Shown here one piece after another: positions 32,950 through 46,042 of a DNA stretch of 64,000 bases. The notes beneath the pieces are model-generated. The model was not told the DNA's origin. It searched no databases and saw only the letters and a list, made by a program, of their open reading frames with translations. The position numbers and the translations under genes were made by a program. The first letter of the stretch is position 1. Each line of letters starts with the position of its first letter. This stretch comes from Fragilariopsis cylindrus CCMP1102 (Eukaryota; Bacillariophyta; Bacillariophyceae; Bacillariales; Bacillariaceae), in assembly GCA_900095095.1 (NCBI GenBank), contig FMBT01000338.1, forward strand, positions 228,181 through 292,180. The letters are read 5' to 3'.

Positions 32950-35121
32950 ATGACAAGAATGATGAAGAATCAAGAATCTTCGTGGCCTACTACTACAAGT
33001 AACAGTATGATTACGACGGATGAGTACTGCAATGATGACGATGACGATGACGATGACGATGGCGATGTCGATGATGAATTCGTAGCTTTAACAAGAATAA
33101 TAAAGAAGAAATTCGTTGTCGTCGCGAAGTCGACGTCGACGTTGAATAAAGAAGAAGCTGTGACAATGACAATGACAATGAATAGAAAGCTTAGAATACT
33201 ACTAGGTTTCATTATTCTTCCTACTTTTTTCTTCATTATGGTAGGGGTATTTTTAGTGCGACGACGACAGGTACAGCCGCGGTGGTGGACACCAACAACA
33301 ACGACAACGACAACAACAACGGACCATCATTCGTAACAGTTGAATCATTGAAACATAATTCTAAATCTAAGAATAACAAATCGAAATTTTTTGTGATGCA
33401 TATTGGTCCACATAAAACAGGTACCACATCCTTTCAAAAAGATAGTGGATTAAATTGGAATTATACCAAATCACTATTTCAAGATAATGTGATATATATT
33501 GGTAGAAATTGGAAAACTAATCAGATACGGAATCAAGAATTTACACGAATTAAAGTATGTATGATGAATATCTATAATGAAAAAATTCAAATTAAGAAGA
33601 ATGAACCAGCAACAACAAAATGATGAAAAGAATAAAGATATTATAACTTCATTATTATTAGATTGTTGGCAAAATAATAATATAAATACTAGTAGTAGGA
33701 TGACACCAGAATATAGTTTAATTGATTCCGATGAAATGTATATGAGTACGGATTGGTCTTCCTCGGTTGGGATACAACATCTAGAAGCATTACGAAGTAT
33801 ATTTGTCGATTATTTATATTATGAGGAATTTTTGGTAGTGGGTGCCTATCGACGATATATACAATGGTTACCATCGACATATCGTCAAATTACTGGTAAT
33901 TCACCTGGATGTTTATCGACATTAAGTAGAAATGGAGGACTATTATTATATCCAAAAAACAATGATGACATACAACAAGAAAAGGAACAACAGGAACTAC
34001 CACCAAATCTAATGAATCGTCGTTGTAGAAATATATGGAATGATTATTCTGGGATTTAATACAAAGAAAAGAAAAGGATGAAGTAGGAAATAATAATGAA
34101 GGGGACACGGATCATGAATTTTATGGTTATGAAAGAACTATGAATCATAATGGTGATATAGAAACTATGCATAATATAGATAGTATAATTCCATATATAC
34201 AACCATTAATTGGTAAACCAGGTTTCAATAATAACGGTGATGATGGTGGTGGTATGAAAATATTAAATTATTTTCAACAATCAGAACGAACAGATCAAAT
34301 CAATATATATAATAGTATCACCACCGAATTTTATTGTACTATATTAGGTATGGATCGTACACCAAATACCTGTACCTATAGTAAAAATCGTTCCAATCAA
34401 GAAATTGAAATTTTTAATAAACGATCATTATTAGTGTGATCTATGATGATATATTAATGGAAGCAGTACAACGAAATTTTATCATTGATAGTAGTAGTAG
34501 TGATAGTAGTAGTAGTAGTAGTGATGATGGGGAGGGGGATGGAGATGAGCAGGATCATACTGCTGCTACTGCTGCAAAAACAAAAACAACATCATTATCA
34601 CGATCACAATTACGACGTAATTTAGCAGAATATCATCATAAGATATTAGTACTACTTGAAAGTAGTAATAATAATAATGACGATGATTATACTGCAACTG
34701 CAACTACAACCACAACTACTACAGGAACTAATATAACAACACCACCACCAACAACAACGGCAACAACACTAATAATATCATCAGCAATGATAATGAACAG
34801 TTTACCATTAATTTGTCCACCAAAAAATGAATTACAAGTATTTTAAAAAAATCGTTACAATTTGAAGAGTTAATTTATAATAATTTTGATTTTGATTCTG
34901 ATAATTTGAATTTGAATAGTAGTAATAATAAGTCATCAACATCGATCAAGAAGACCAATAATAGAAAAAGAATTATTAGAATAGAAGAACATAAAAAACA
35001 ATTTGATAAAATGGTATATGATGAAAAATCATTTTGTTGGATTGATACAGAACGTTTATTTTATAATGTTACATCCTATAAACAATTATTAGAAGAAAGA
35101 TTAATTATTACTAATTGGTAG
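32950..35121 (+). pseudogene. Golgi-type sulfotransferase with multiple frameshifts
   Basis: The ATG at 32950 opens an acidic N-terminus and a signal anchor (LRILLGFIILPTFFFIMVGV), a type II Golgi topology. After a frame change in a Thr-coding repeat (about 33290), FFVMHIGPHKTGTTSFQ gives the PAPS 5'-phosphosulfate loop. Further on, VVGAYRRYIQWLPSTYRQI fits the 3'-phosphate-binding helix. Coding-like sequence continues to TAG at 35121 (SIKKTNNRKRIIRIEEHKKQ, KSFCWIDTERLF), but only by switching frame near 33595, 34050, 34430 and 34835. Each switch needs one base, usually in a short homopolymer or repeat. It therefore looks like one gene of about 700 codons with five indels: a pseudogene, or a gene damaged in assembly. 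An intact enzyme would sulfate glycans using PAPS. Confidence 0.65.
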
Positions 35122-36142
35122 TAAAAAAAATGGTAATGGATTCGTGGAGTCGCATCGTCCCACGATCCCACTAATAATTACCGCACCTCCATGCCGCTGT
35201 TGGGTGGACCAACGTCTCCATAATCATTCCCCTCACATTATTCCTATATCTTTGATTAATTTTAAGTTCATTGTTTATTTTCTATCGATCAATTGATTGA
35301 TAGGTTGATTAATCGACTGATCGATTGGTTGTTGTAATAATGGTATCATCAGACCACCAAAAGCAATGCCGTCGAACGTCTACTTCATTGCATCCTATTG
35401 ATAAAGATCCATTTCACTTGGGAGATCTCATCTGGTAATAGTTTCTCAACTATAATATAAATTAACATGCCACAAGATCTCTGTTACAGGCCAAGTACCA
35501 TCATTGTCAAATGTCTTCTTGTGTTCGCAAGTTATTATGATGTGCTGATGCTGTTGTGATAATGTGATGTCAAGAAAAAGAATATTTAGAAACGGGGACA
35601 GAATTTAGAAAGCGCGATAAAATGAAAAAAGCACGCAGTTGTTTCCTGGTTCATTTTATTCCATTTTTCAAAATTTGTACCAGTAGTGGCAGTACGGTAG
35701 GCTAATAAATCAATAAATATAAGGGCTTCTGATCAAACTATAAATATAGACAGATAGCTCTTAAAAAATTTGAACAAGATGAAGTATATTTAGAGTAAAA
35801 TTTCCCCCGTTATACTGGAAAAAATCTACTGGTAAGCAAGCAGTATTTTTGGCCAAAAATTGCGCTTGTTTTTCACTAGTTAAATCTCAATTTTTAATGG
35901 TTAATTTCAGTCTCTACTAAATCAGTATCAGTACACTCCTGAAGCAAAAAGTACGTCAAAGTTAATACACAATCTTCTTCCCTATATTTAACAGAATAGA
36001 CTTTGATGTTACTAACACTTTGACCATGTTCTCTTCGATTTATTAGACACCCCATACCCCACAAAGTAGTAGTTTTCCTCATAAATTCATATTTTTTCGT
36101 TTAGTTTTCACGTAAAATGCGTGTATTATTGTTTATTTCATT
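35122..36142. other. intergenic, no gene seen
   Basis: About 1 kb of AT-rich sequence with a small palindromic cluster of TTGATTGAT/ATCGATC words near 35280-35330. Short frames on both strands lack any domain. It contains the 3' flank of the sulfotransferase locus and of the secreted-protein gene. Confidence 0.5.
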
Positions 36143-36595
36143 TTAAACGCGCAATACCAATAGGAATAGAAATTGTGTAACGAAATAAACAACCTTCGAA
36201 GAAGCAGAAGTAGGACCACCACCACCACCACTAGCAGCAGAACTTGTAGTAGTACCACCATCTTCGGTTACGACAGCATCGCAATTACCAAGGGTATTAA
36301 AGTTCGTCGGTGTGCCCCCGACGGTAATGGTTGGTGTGTTCCCTTCGACCCAAGAATTAGGTTCGACGGTACCATTATAACAGTAGGTGATTCCTTGTTC
36401 TTCGTTGGTACTTTGTTCACTGTACGAGTCGGGACATTTATCCGAATCATCCAGATAACACATCAAGGGTGCGCCTGCCTCTTCTTCTTCTTCCGCTGCT
36501 ACTGCTGCGACGACGACAAAGGAAGAATGGCGCTGATGCAGCATGCCGATGCTAGATAGGATAAGGTAGACAAGCATAGGGAAGAAGACATTCAT
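36143..36595 (-). CDS. small secreted, possibly GPI-anchored protein
   Basis: The ATG at 36595 gives 150 residues. A signal peptide (VFFPMLVYLILSSIGML) is followed by an acidic run (EEEEEAG), a compact part with Cys residues (MCYLDDSDKC, TYCYNGTVEPN, TLGNCDAV), a Thr/Ser/Gly-rich linker and a C-terminal hydrophobic tail (VVYFVTQFLFLLVL). Signal peptide plus small-residue linker plus hydrophobic end is the layout of a GPI-anchored surface protein; a tail-anchored form is the alternative. I recognise no family. Confidence 0.55.
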   Translation of the reverse strand: MNVFFPMLVYLILSSIGMLHQRHSSFVVVAAVAAEEEEEAGAPLMCYLDDSDKCPDSYSEQSTNEEQGITYCYNGTVEPNSWVEGNTPTITVGGTPTNFNTLGNCDAVVTEDGGTTTSSAASGGGGGPTSASSKVVYFVTQFLFLLVLRV

Positions 36596-37174
36596 GGTTA
36601 CTAAGTAGACTGCTGTAATTAACTATCACGGGATCACGGAGCGAACAATTAGACTACAACAATGTATGTGTTCTTGTGTTCTTGTCGACGACGTCCTTGT
36701 TTTCTTGTGCGTTTACGCGTCTTAATCTAGCGTAGTGTTGTGTTTCGTATTGTATCCATGGGAATCATGACATAAAGGAAAATTCTTGAAAATCCAGTTG
36801 CGCACGCGCACGTGTTTTGTTCAGTTCTCAGTCAGGCAACAGATTGAAGATTTACAACGCGCGCTACGATTCTTCGATTCTTCGATATCTTCTTCATTAT
36901 TTATCGCATTCGATCTTTCATGCGCTTCTCATGCGCTCTCATATCATACGCGTCACAAAACACAAACTTCAACGTTACGTGTATTAGTTTATTGCATACT
37001 TGTTTATTATTTACGTTCGCAATAGTACCGGTATTGCTGTTGCGTCTTTGCAGTATTACTGTATCAGAACAGAATGGAACAAAAAGCGTCAGTTCAATAT
37101 TTGTTGACGAAAAGTAATCGAGGGATAATTACAATATTCCATCGCTACTATCGAACTACTAGTATCAGATCATC

Positions 37175-39227
37175 ATGTCAAGCGACGAAGCGGTGGCGAT
37201 GTCATCGAACAACAGCGAAGTAGTAGTAGCAACATTATCGGATGATGCTAAATGTGACGAAAGTAAATGCGTCTCTTTCTCTCATGCTTTGATCGATCAG
37301 TTTGGATATTCGCCGATTTGTTATGCTGACGACATTGCATCTCCTATGATGTGTTCTCATGGATATATTCCTCGTGTAGTGGATGCAGAACCAAGTATAA
37401 ACCATAAGGTATATAAATTGGGCACATTCACGGCTGGTTGTGGAAAGATTGAATGCGGTGGCATTTCCTATAGGTACTTTACATGCTGCCCACCGAGTCT
37501 ACTACTCGATATCAACGTCAGTCGACATTGCTCAGATCCATATCCTGTATTAAATGACGCTAATAGTGCAGCAGTAACAGATATTACTATAAACAATAGT
37601 AGCAGCAGGAGTAGCAGCACAATGGTTTGTGAAGATGAAAACCAACAATATCCCCGTGAAATGACGCATTTTAATCGTGTGGTGGAATCGTTTATGTGCT
37701 GTGATTCTATCATTGAGCACACAAACAATGATACAGCCAACTTCCTACTAGATACAGAATGCGTGCCATTTAGTGATGAATCGTACATAAAATCAGTAGC
37801 CGGCGGGAACTTATATGGCCGCATTAGACCAATGTTCTGCAATAATAAAGGTATCTATAGTGACTTTCAATTTCCAAGAAATACCATTATAAAGAATTAT
37901 CTTGGTATTTATTATTTTCACCACTACGAATGCTGTAAGACAGGATCTAAGAAACCGCCTTTTATTGAGGATAATACATTCAGAAGAACAGTTTACCCCC
38001 AAATTGCTTTTTCCACAGTCGCAGTGATTAGTTGCATACTATTGATTACTGCTTTATTGATTCCTTTGTGGTTGCATGTAAGGAAAAAGCGCGAATCGGT
38101 AAATACCCATACAAGTGTAAACAGCCCGACAAATACAAACCAAATCACAGGTACCAATATACGTAGAACACAAGGAACGATGCAGTCATCCACAGATCTG
38201 CCCTTTAGTGGCTACAATTTGTATCTAGTTTATCTGGCTATTCCTGATATGATTCTCAATATCTTTATGCTTGGAATGTACAGTACTGTTGCCAATCAGA
38301 AATATAACCCCACTTTGAATGCTGTGTTTATTTTTCAGTGGAGAAATCATTCTTTTGCACTTGCGTTTGCGATGGCATGTACAGCAGCGAATTTGGTAAA
38401 GATACTGTTGCCGTTTCACCTTTATTTTTTCTTCCTGTGCGAAACGTCCTACTATAAAATTTTCTAGTAAAAAATGCTCATCAACATACTATTATGTTCT
38501 ATTTTTTTTTCTTTCTTTCTTTTCTTTTAAGTACTTAAATTGTGTTATATCTTATGAAGTACTAATTCTACTTCGAAGTTCCTATAATGCAACACGATGT
38601 GATCCACCAAGTTTGGTCAAGGTATCGTTACAAGCAGCATTTGTATACTTATTCGCCATTCTTGTTTTTATCATGCACTATTTCATTGGCCAAACATCGA
38701 ATAAGTCACTTGAACAGGGCGATGGTGACAGATTTGTCTATTTAAATAATGTGAACTTTTACTTGAGCCTGACAGTAACATACACTCTCCCGATTGTATT
38801 TTTTAGTTATGTATGGATCACAATCTGGTGTTGTGGTTACATGCCATCTGCGACAGGAAGGATGAAACAATTGGTGAGGCATTGCTGGTTCATTCGTAAT
38901 ATATTCTCCACAAGTTGCTTTTATAGTGTTTTCATTAACAAACAAAAATAAAGACACTCACAAATAACGTTGACCTCTACTATTTATTTTCAGGTATGGT
39001 ACTTTTTTCGTATACTTGTTATTTTTTATGTGTTGTGGGCTCCAGGAATGTTTCTAGTAGTTATGGGAGCATCAAACGACAACTACGGCAACTTAATTTG
39101 CATCGGTTACCTCTTCTGTGGTATTCAGCCAATTGTATCAACATGCATGGCAATGTCAAAAGCTGATGTGAGGAAATACACCAAAGATCTAATTACCCTT
39201 TCATATATCAGAACGGTGAAAGATTAG
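37175..39227 (+). CDS. 7TM G-protein-coupled-receptor-like protein with Cys-rich ectodomain
   Basis: Exons 37175-38395, 38532-38873 and 38994-39227 have phase 0 introns of 136 and 120 bp and give 598 residues. The N-terminal 265 residues contain many Cys (CCPPS, MCCDS, YECCKTG) and no clear signal peptide. Seven hydrophobic helices follow: IAFSTVAVISCILLITALLI, YNLYLVYLAIPDMILNIFML, AFAMACTAANL joined by splicing to YLNCVISYEVLILL, LQAAFVYLFAILVFIMHYF, YLSLTVTYTLPIVFFSYVW, FRILVIFYVLWAPGMFLVVM and LICIGYLFCGIQPIVSTCM. Only splicing restores TM3 and TM6, which supports the exon model. The tail is short (MSKADVRKYTKDL). It fits the expanded diatom class of 7TM receptor-like proteins; ligand and coupling are unknown. 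A missing upstream signal-peptide exon is possible. Confidence 0.7.
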
Positions 39228-39508
39228 CAGAGTCTACAATGATGAAAGAAGAAGAGATACTAGTCCTACTGTTACGATAAACATTTTTTTACAGGAGAGA
39301 TCGTTTTGATTAGTAGGACATACAGAATAACTAATGCTCATGACACCTTGTACATTGTTCATAACAAATAAAACATTCTTATTTCATATTTATTCTTGAT
39401 GTCTGGTGAAAGCTTTCACAGCTTGAACTTATATAATGATTTTTCTATCTTTTGTTCATCATTCATTCGTGTAGTATTATGTATTATGTATTACTTTTTC
39501 TTTCAAAT

Positions 39509-41546
39509 TTAAAGTTCTTCGTCGTCATCTTCAGCAAGGGTGTTTCCATCTCCATCTTCATCGTTATTGCCATCATCATCATCATCATCATATTCATCAT
39601 CATGTTCTGCATCGAATGCATCATCAAGTTCTGATTCACCTTTATCTTCTGCATCCAATCCAACTAATAATTTTGTTATATCATTATTCGTTCCAAGATA
39701 ATTTATTGCAATACGTAATGCTGTTAAACCATCCTGTAAGTTTATTTTATTGAGGATGATAGAGAGGAGAGAATAAAGAAAGAAATGATCCTTAGAATCG
39801 AATTCATGTGACATCAAACGAAAAACAACCACACAAACAAACAAACAAACAAGCACTACACTTACACCAGTTATATCATTCACACCAGCACCCTTATCAA
39901 TTAAAAATTGTACAATATTTAAATGTCCAGCCCGGCATGCCTCATGCAATGGTGTCCATCCGTTCTCATCCGCAAACCACATAAGTCTTGGATCGACTAA
40001 ATACAAATCTTTTATTTTTTGTAATAAACCATCCGCAGCATATCGTGTAACAGGTGGTTCTTCACCTTCTGCAAAATATTTTGACCATCCATTTGGATTT
40101 GTTCTGCGAAAATGTGCTTCTTCTGGTGATCCAGGTAATATATAGGGTGGTAAATCACCATTATTATCACCTAATTTTGGTTTTGTTTTTGTTTTATCAT
40201 TATCACCTGCATCATTTGCTGCATTAATATCCCATCCCTCAAATGGTTCAAAGTGTATAAATACATTTGCATAATATCTGCCCTTTAATGGGAATGGCCG
40301 ACCATGTATCAATGAATGACTTTCATATAATATCATATCACCTGGTTTCATTGTTATATTAACAGCATGACCATTTCTATCATATACTTCTAATGGCCAA
40401 TCTTCATCCACATCTTGTGCAACATTCACAATACCACTACTAACTAATGGTACACGATCCACATGGGGTGATAATACTGCACCTTCTGTATATTCACGTA
40501 TACCATATAATGATACAGGACGTAATTTAGCTACTCCACCCGTCCATTCTTCCATACCTGTTACAGCTGCATCCCATATAGCTTTTTTTAATGTTTTGCC
40601 ACCACCTTCCAAATATTCATCACCAACATTAACCATATGGGTTGGTGATTTCCAATGATTCTAGTTTTGGTATATATTGTGTTGTTGTTGTTGTTGTTTT
40701 GTGTTATGATATTAAGAAAAGAAGAATGAGAAAAAGATACGACATAAAGGAAGTTGTTAGATGACGCGACTATAGCAAGATGTTCATGTGCGTTGCTTGA
40801 TTGATTGATTGATTGATTGATCGATCGATCAACACATGGCTGGGCATTGTGAGGCGTTGCACCTCACTTCTACGCATCGAATAGGTCGTAGCTTTATTTA
40901 ATATTTTCAATGCGCTACACTATTCACCGCCCCTCCCCCGCCAACACAACACAACACACACTATCAACACACATCTTTTTTTTCACGAATCGAATCAAAC
41001 AATAATTCGATACCGTACTAAAACACTTTCAACTTCAACTTGCAACTCAAAGCAACTTACAGTATATATTGATCCTTCACCCCATTCTTCCATCTCTTTT
41101 TCCTCTTTATTTTGTTCCCAAAATTTTGTTAATAATTTCATTAGTGACGCTGGTGCTGTTGTTTTCATATATCCGGTAGTCGTCATATTGACCATTGATT
41201 GGGGTTGTCGTTGATTCATTTCTAATCGTGTCAATTCTTCGTCTATACAATCATCTTTATTATAATGTTGATAACAACCATTCATATATTCATTATAAAA
41301 TTGTTGGCGTTGTTTTATTAACACGGGATCTGCATTTGTACCTGTTCCACAACCATCTAATTTAGGACCAGTTATTGCAAATGAACATTGTGTTCCGTAT
41401 TGTACAACTGGTTCAACTACTGGTTCAGCTCCAATTTTTCTTCCCGATACTGATCGGAGATTAGTAGCAGCAACTATCGTTATAAAGCAAAAAAAAGGAA
41501 GAATCATCCTCATCAAACATGATGATGATTTATTTGACGACACCAT
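39509..41546 (-). CDS. secretory prolyl-4-hydroxylase-like oxygenase with ankyrin repeats
   Basis: Exons 41546-41061, 40660-39866 and 39733-39509 have phase 0 introns of 399 and 132 bp and give 501 residues. A signal peptide (RMILPFFCFITIVAATN) opens exon 1, with a Cys-containing region after it. Exon 2 starts NHWKSPTH and carries the catalytic core: GIREYTEGAVLSPHVDRVPL (H228 and D230), then MILYESHSLIHGRPFPLKGR (H281 and a 2OG-binding basic residue near 288), YANVFIHFEPFEGW. Then NGWTPLHEACRAGHLNIVQF and DGLTALRIAINYLG form an ankyrin unit split by the second intron. The tail is very acidic (DDDDDDGNN). Family members hydroxylate proline in secreted proteins. Ankyrin repeats attached to a secreted P4H-like domain are uncommon outside algae. 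Confidence 0.8.
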
Positions 41547-42245
41547 TATTGTATTATCTATCGTGTAACACCTGTTATTGATTCCGACAGTTAGTCAGCT
41601 TGGTTAAAGATGAGATCTCATCTATCTACTACAGTAATAGTGTTCTTGTCTTCGTTGTTTCGAATTCAAGAAACAACATGCATACTCAATACCGGTAGGC
41701 TTCACATAAATATTTTTAAATTTGCATTCGGTTCGTGAACTAAAGTTACGGTGATTGTAACGGTAATAAAACGATACTACGATAGGGCTTGATTTGGGGG
41801 AGCGAGGTTTTAAAAAGGGGATCATTAAACAATTTGGGCCTAATATAGTCTTTGGTGTTTGCTTTCCCAAATAGAATTTCGTTCCTTCTTTTGTGAGTGA
41901 TTGTTTTGGTGCTTGGGTTCGAAATATGTATTGACGTCGAATCTTAATTTATTTTACGAATCTTCATCTTTATTCGAATCTCCAGAAATTTTATCTTTTT
42001 ATCTGCAAATTAACGCTTGTTAACACGCGTAAAATTCCACGAAATACCTTATTAACCGGAATCCATAATCCTATTAAGAACTATCTCGTCGTCGTTGTGG
42101 GAAACTTGGTGCGCTGATGCATGCATGCAGGCATCGCCATGACATGACATCTCTGTGGATAGAATCCTACCACGTACACAGTAATCGTACCGTACTACAC
42201 TAATAAGCATCTAGACAGCAATATTATAAAACACCGACTGTGAGG
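41547..42245. other. divergent promoter region
   Basis: About 0.7 kb lies between the minus-strand P4H-like gene and the plus-strand membrane-protein gene. It includes AACGCTTGTTAACACGCG followed by TAAAATTCC at about 42012-42038, related to a palindromic motif seen at 53.9 and 61.85 kb, and GCATGCATGCAG at 42117. I see no gene. Confidence 0.4.
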
Positions 42246-43112
42246 ATGAAGCAATTACAAGAGAAACTTATCCGAAGTCGGACCTCGTTACCGCCAAGGA
42301 TCTCATCCTATAATAGAAGCCGCATCGTCGAAGATGGAAGCTGTAGTGGTAGTGGAACTGCTGGTAATACCATCAGGGGTAACAATTATTATTGCAGCAT
42401 TAATACTTTTAAATTCATTCATTTCCTCTCGACTGTTGTGATTTTTTGTTTTCCACCTCTTATTATCATGAATGCAATAGTATATGATCAAAGTATTGCC
42501 TCAATCATTGTAGGATTTAATTTACTGTTATTACTAACCTGTATTTATGATTTATTTTTGGGGTATATTGAACATTGGCCAAACAATAAAGTAAGTCAAT
42601 TTTAAATACGTCAGTACTGTACCGCCGTGTACTACTACAAGATGAAAAAGAAACCAATCATTATAACATATTGCTCACCTAAAAAATATTTTCCACATTA
42701 AAAAAAACAGCTTTATATGATGGCTGGAACAATATTTGCATTGTTATTGATTCCATGCATATCATTTTTATGTGGTCAATTGATGCGCACAATTGCCATT
42801 CTATTGATTGTATCAAATAAGGTTGAAAAAAATCAACACATACGGGTATTATCTCGAGTGTATTTAGGTACAATCTCGTTGGATGTTATACTATTAACTG
42901 TTCGTGATGTTAGTTTTTATTACGGAAAATTAGGAACAGCATTAACATTTAATCGTGCTGGTTATATTCTATCCATTTGCTTGCTTATTCTCCTTACCTG
43001 CTATGGATTGTATTGTCATATGAATATGAGAAAAATAATTGCTGCTGCTGAATTCGAAGACGGCAAACAAAGAAGAAAAAAGAAAAGCAACAACAACAAC
43101 AGCAACGTATAG
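42246..43112 (+). CDS. unidentified multi-pass membrane protein
   Basis: Exons 42246-42590 and 42711-43112 have a 120-bp phase 0 intron (GTAAGT...AACAG) and give 248 residues. The ATG at 42246 is chosen because the codons before it offer only GTG. Helices: FIHFLSTVVIFCFPPLIIMN, ASIIVGFNLLLLLTCIYDLF, AGTIFALLLIPCISFLCGQL, MRTIAILLIVSN, LSRVYLGTISLDVILLTV and GYILSICLLILLTCYGLYC. The C-terminus is basic and Asn-rich (KQRRKKKSNNNN), probably cytosolic. I recognise no family. The exon joint falls between two helices. Confidence 0.6.
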
Positions 43113-43497
43113 GATGATTATAGCAGAATGTTCTCCTCCTCTCCTATAAGATAAATTGAAATAACTACAGTCAAAGGCACAAACTCTCTCTCCCAGTAAC
43201 ATCAAAATTTAATATTATAACAAACCGTAGTTTATCAAGAAAGGAAAAGAACATTGATATACAGCGTATGTAAAACGCATCGTAATAACTTTCATTCGAT
43301 AGTAAGAGGGAGGGGATAACGTCCCCCCCCCCCCCCCCAATTTCGACAGCGTACCGACACTTATAAAGCAATTCTTCCATTATTCAACCTTACGTATGGT
43401 AGAACACTTCTAGTAAACCAAAGAAGTTATATATGTATGATTATTAATATAAGTAAACCATGTACTTTGATAAGAACTAAACTACTATGCAATGCCG

Positions 43498-44584
43498 TTA
43501 TCTTTTACCTCCTCGAAATACTCCTCGTTTCTTAGATTTTGGCTTCTCGACTTCATCTTCGAATTCATCACCACTCTCAATATCATCGTCATTATTCTTT
43601 TTTCCCTTGCTTTTTTTCTTTTTACCATCATCATCATCATCTTCGTCGCTGTCCGATTCTTCCATTCGTTCTACTAGCATTTCAGCAACATCATCACCTA
43701 AGAAGGTAGACGCCAATGTTTCTTTTGCAGCTGTTGCGGTAGCGGCTGCAATATCTTTCAAAGCACCGAATCCGAACCGTTTCTTCTTTTTCTTCTTGTC
43801 ATAATCGTCGTCATCGGCGTCATCTTCGTCATCTTTTTTCATTGTATTCTCTTCGTCGTCGAATTCGTCGTAGTTTTCATTGCTATTGACACTATCGAAA
43901 CCATCACTGTCACTTTCGTCATTTTCTTCATGACCTTCTGGAAAAGCAAGATTGTCTTTACTGACTTTTCTTCTTCCATGTAACATTGCACCAGCACCAA
44001 CACCTCCAATCATCATTGCACCGGCGGCTGCACCTGCACCGGCTGCTACACGTTTACGACCATCAGCATCATACATTGAATCATCACCACTTGCTAATTC
44101 CGCATGACTAAGTAGCGGTCCACCTTTCATGCCATCTTTACCGTCTTTAACTTCATCCACTCCATCTTCGGCGATATCAGCAATATCATCATTCACCATA
44201 TCGCCGGCACTATCAAGTCCACCTAAATCGATATCATCACCACCACCTCCGCCGCTCATTAAGTCACCAAGCGGTATATCACCAAAGACTTGTCCAACAA
44301 TTTGTGATGCAATAACATCGGTTGCAGCAACACCAATACTTGCAATGACACCTGCCATACCACCCTTCTTGGCTGCAGCCTCCTGTGCAGCTGATTTCTT
44401 ATTGTTTCCACCTTTACCTTTACCTTTCGCTGCCTCTGCATTATTATTATCAGCATCTAATTCAGTTTCCTCCATTTCGATATCTTCTTCCCATCCTTCA
44501 TCTTCCTCTTCTTCTTCATCACCTTCGGCTTCATCGCCTTCGGCATCATCACCATCCATATCATTATCCTCCTCCCTGTGTGTG

Positions 44585-44640
<56 letters not shown>

Positions 44641-46042
44641 AGGAAAGAGAAAGGAATGAGTGAGTGAGACTTTTTGTGCTATTTTTATATAATGTTGTAG
44701 GAAAAAACGAATCACTTTATGTTTTTGTGTTATTTTTTCGACTAGGTCCTCACTGTCGCTGCTATTACTACTGCTACTATATTTTTACGTACCATCCTTC
44801 TGCATCTTCTGCATCAGCATCAAAATCACCACCACCATCGTAAGCAACATCAAGAGCAGCATAATCAGCATCATCACCTATTTCAATATCAATAAAATCA
44901 TCTTCTGGTATAAATCCGTTAGGATCCGCAAAATCTAATTCAATCATTTGTGGTGCCTCACCTAATGCACGTAAATTATCAGGATCAACAAGAATTCTCA
45001 TTGTTTCTGGATCTTGCATCTATTAATTATTTTTATTTGTGGGAGGGTGGGGTGGGGGGGGGGGGGGTTGTGTTGTGTAATTCAGATACAGAGAAAAGGC
45101 GGGGAAGAAATTTTAAAGGTGAGTTTAGTGTTCAAGTGATATGGCGGCAATTTCAGATACAAAAAAAAAACAATGCTCCTGCTCCTCCTCCTGCTCCTAC
45201 TACTTCTACCAAGTAATATGTGTATTACTATGTTCTGTTATACTTACTAATTCTGCACATAATGGATTCGAATCACGTAATGTACGTAATTCAGAATCAT
45301 TTTCTATTGCATCTGCTAAATTATCAGGATCTTCTAATAAACGTTGCATTTGTTCTTGTACATTCGGATCTTCCATATAATCGGCTGCTTGATTTAATGC
45401 TTGTGCATTTGGATCTAATGAACCACCACCACCAGCTAAATCATCGAGGTCTTCTAAATCGTCCTCTAATTCAATCTCTTCTAAGGCATCCTCACAACAA
45501 CAATCGGTACAACAATCTGTCGTAAATGCTATAATACCACCAATGGCGGCTATACCACCACCGGCAATACAACCCACTAATTTTTTGATCAGTAATAATG
45601 CTTTTAATATCTTAAAAAATGGTGAATTAGCAATCCATAATATCCACGATTTTTTTTTCGTCTCATCATCAACGCCTCCTTCAGCATCATCATCTTCTGG
45701 TAATATACCACCAGCCTCTTTATAGACAGTTTCAAAATTTATTCGTACTAACCGTGGATCTTCAAAGACTGGACGTAAATCAGGATTTTGTTCTAATAAA
45801 TGCTGTAATCTGGGACAATTTATATACATTGATTTGGCATATCCTGGTTCATTCCTTATTTTCATCACAATTTCTTTCATTATCTCTAAATTACTTTTCA
45901 TTATTTCTTGTGCTTTTTCTGTGATTGCATCATCAATGTCAGGTATTGGTGGTACTTCTTCAGTTACAGTAGTTAGTGCTTCAGTTTCGCCATTGCCGTC
46001 ACCACCACCACCGCCACCTCCTCGACGTCGAAATAAACCCAT
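43498..46042 (-). CDS. acidic STI1-like-repeat protein with hydrophobic segments
   Basis: Exons 46042-45248, 45019-44793 and 44575-43498 have introns of 228 and 217 bp (GTAAGT and GTACGT donors) and give 699 residues. The first exon has AQEIMKSNLEIMKEIVMKI and PRLQHLLEQNPDLRPVFEDP, then a Gly-rich hydrophobic segment next to CCTDCCC. MEDPNVQEQMQRLLEDPDNL then splices into MQDPETMRILVDPDNLRAL. These NP/DP-rich helix pairs resemble STI1 repeats of ubiquilin and Hsp-organising proteins. The rest is Asp/Glu-rich with Lys clusters and small-residue hydrophobic stretches (GGMAGVIASIGVAATDVIAS, GAMMIGGVGAGAML). Its role is unknown; chaperone or membrane-protein handling is only suggested by the repeats. 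Both introns contain microsatellites: a G-run at 45052-45067 and (CT)n/(CA)n at 44578-44636. Confidence 0.6.

Noticed and set aside
44578-44715. Ser-Leu/His-Thr repeat peptide at the start of the 43498-44715 frame
   Set aside because: It is a (CT)n/(CA)n microsatellite within the second intron of the STI1-like gene.
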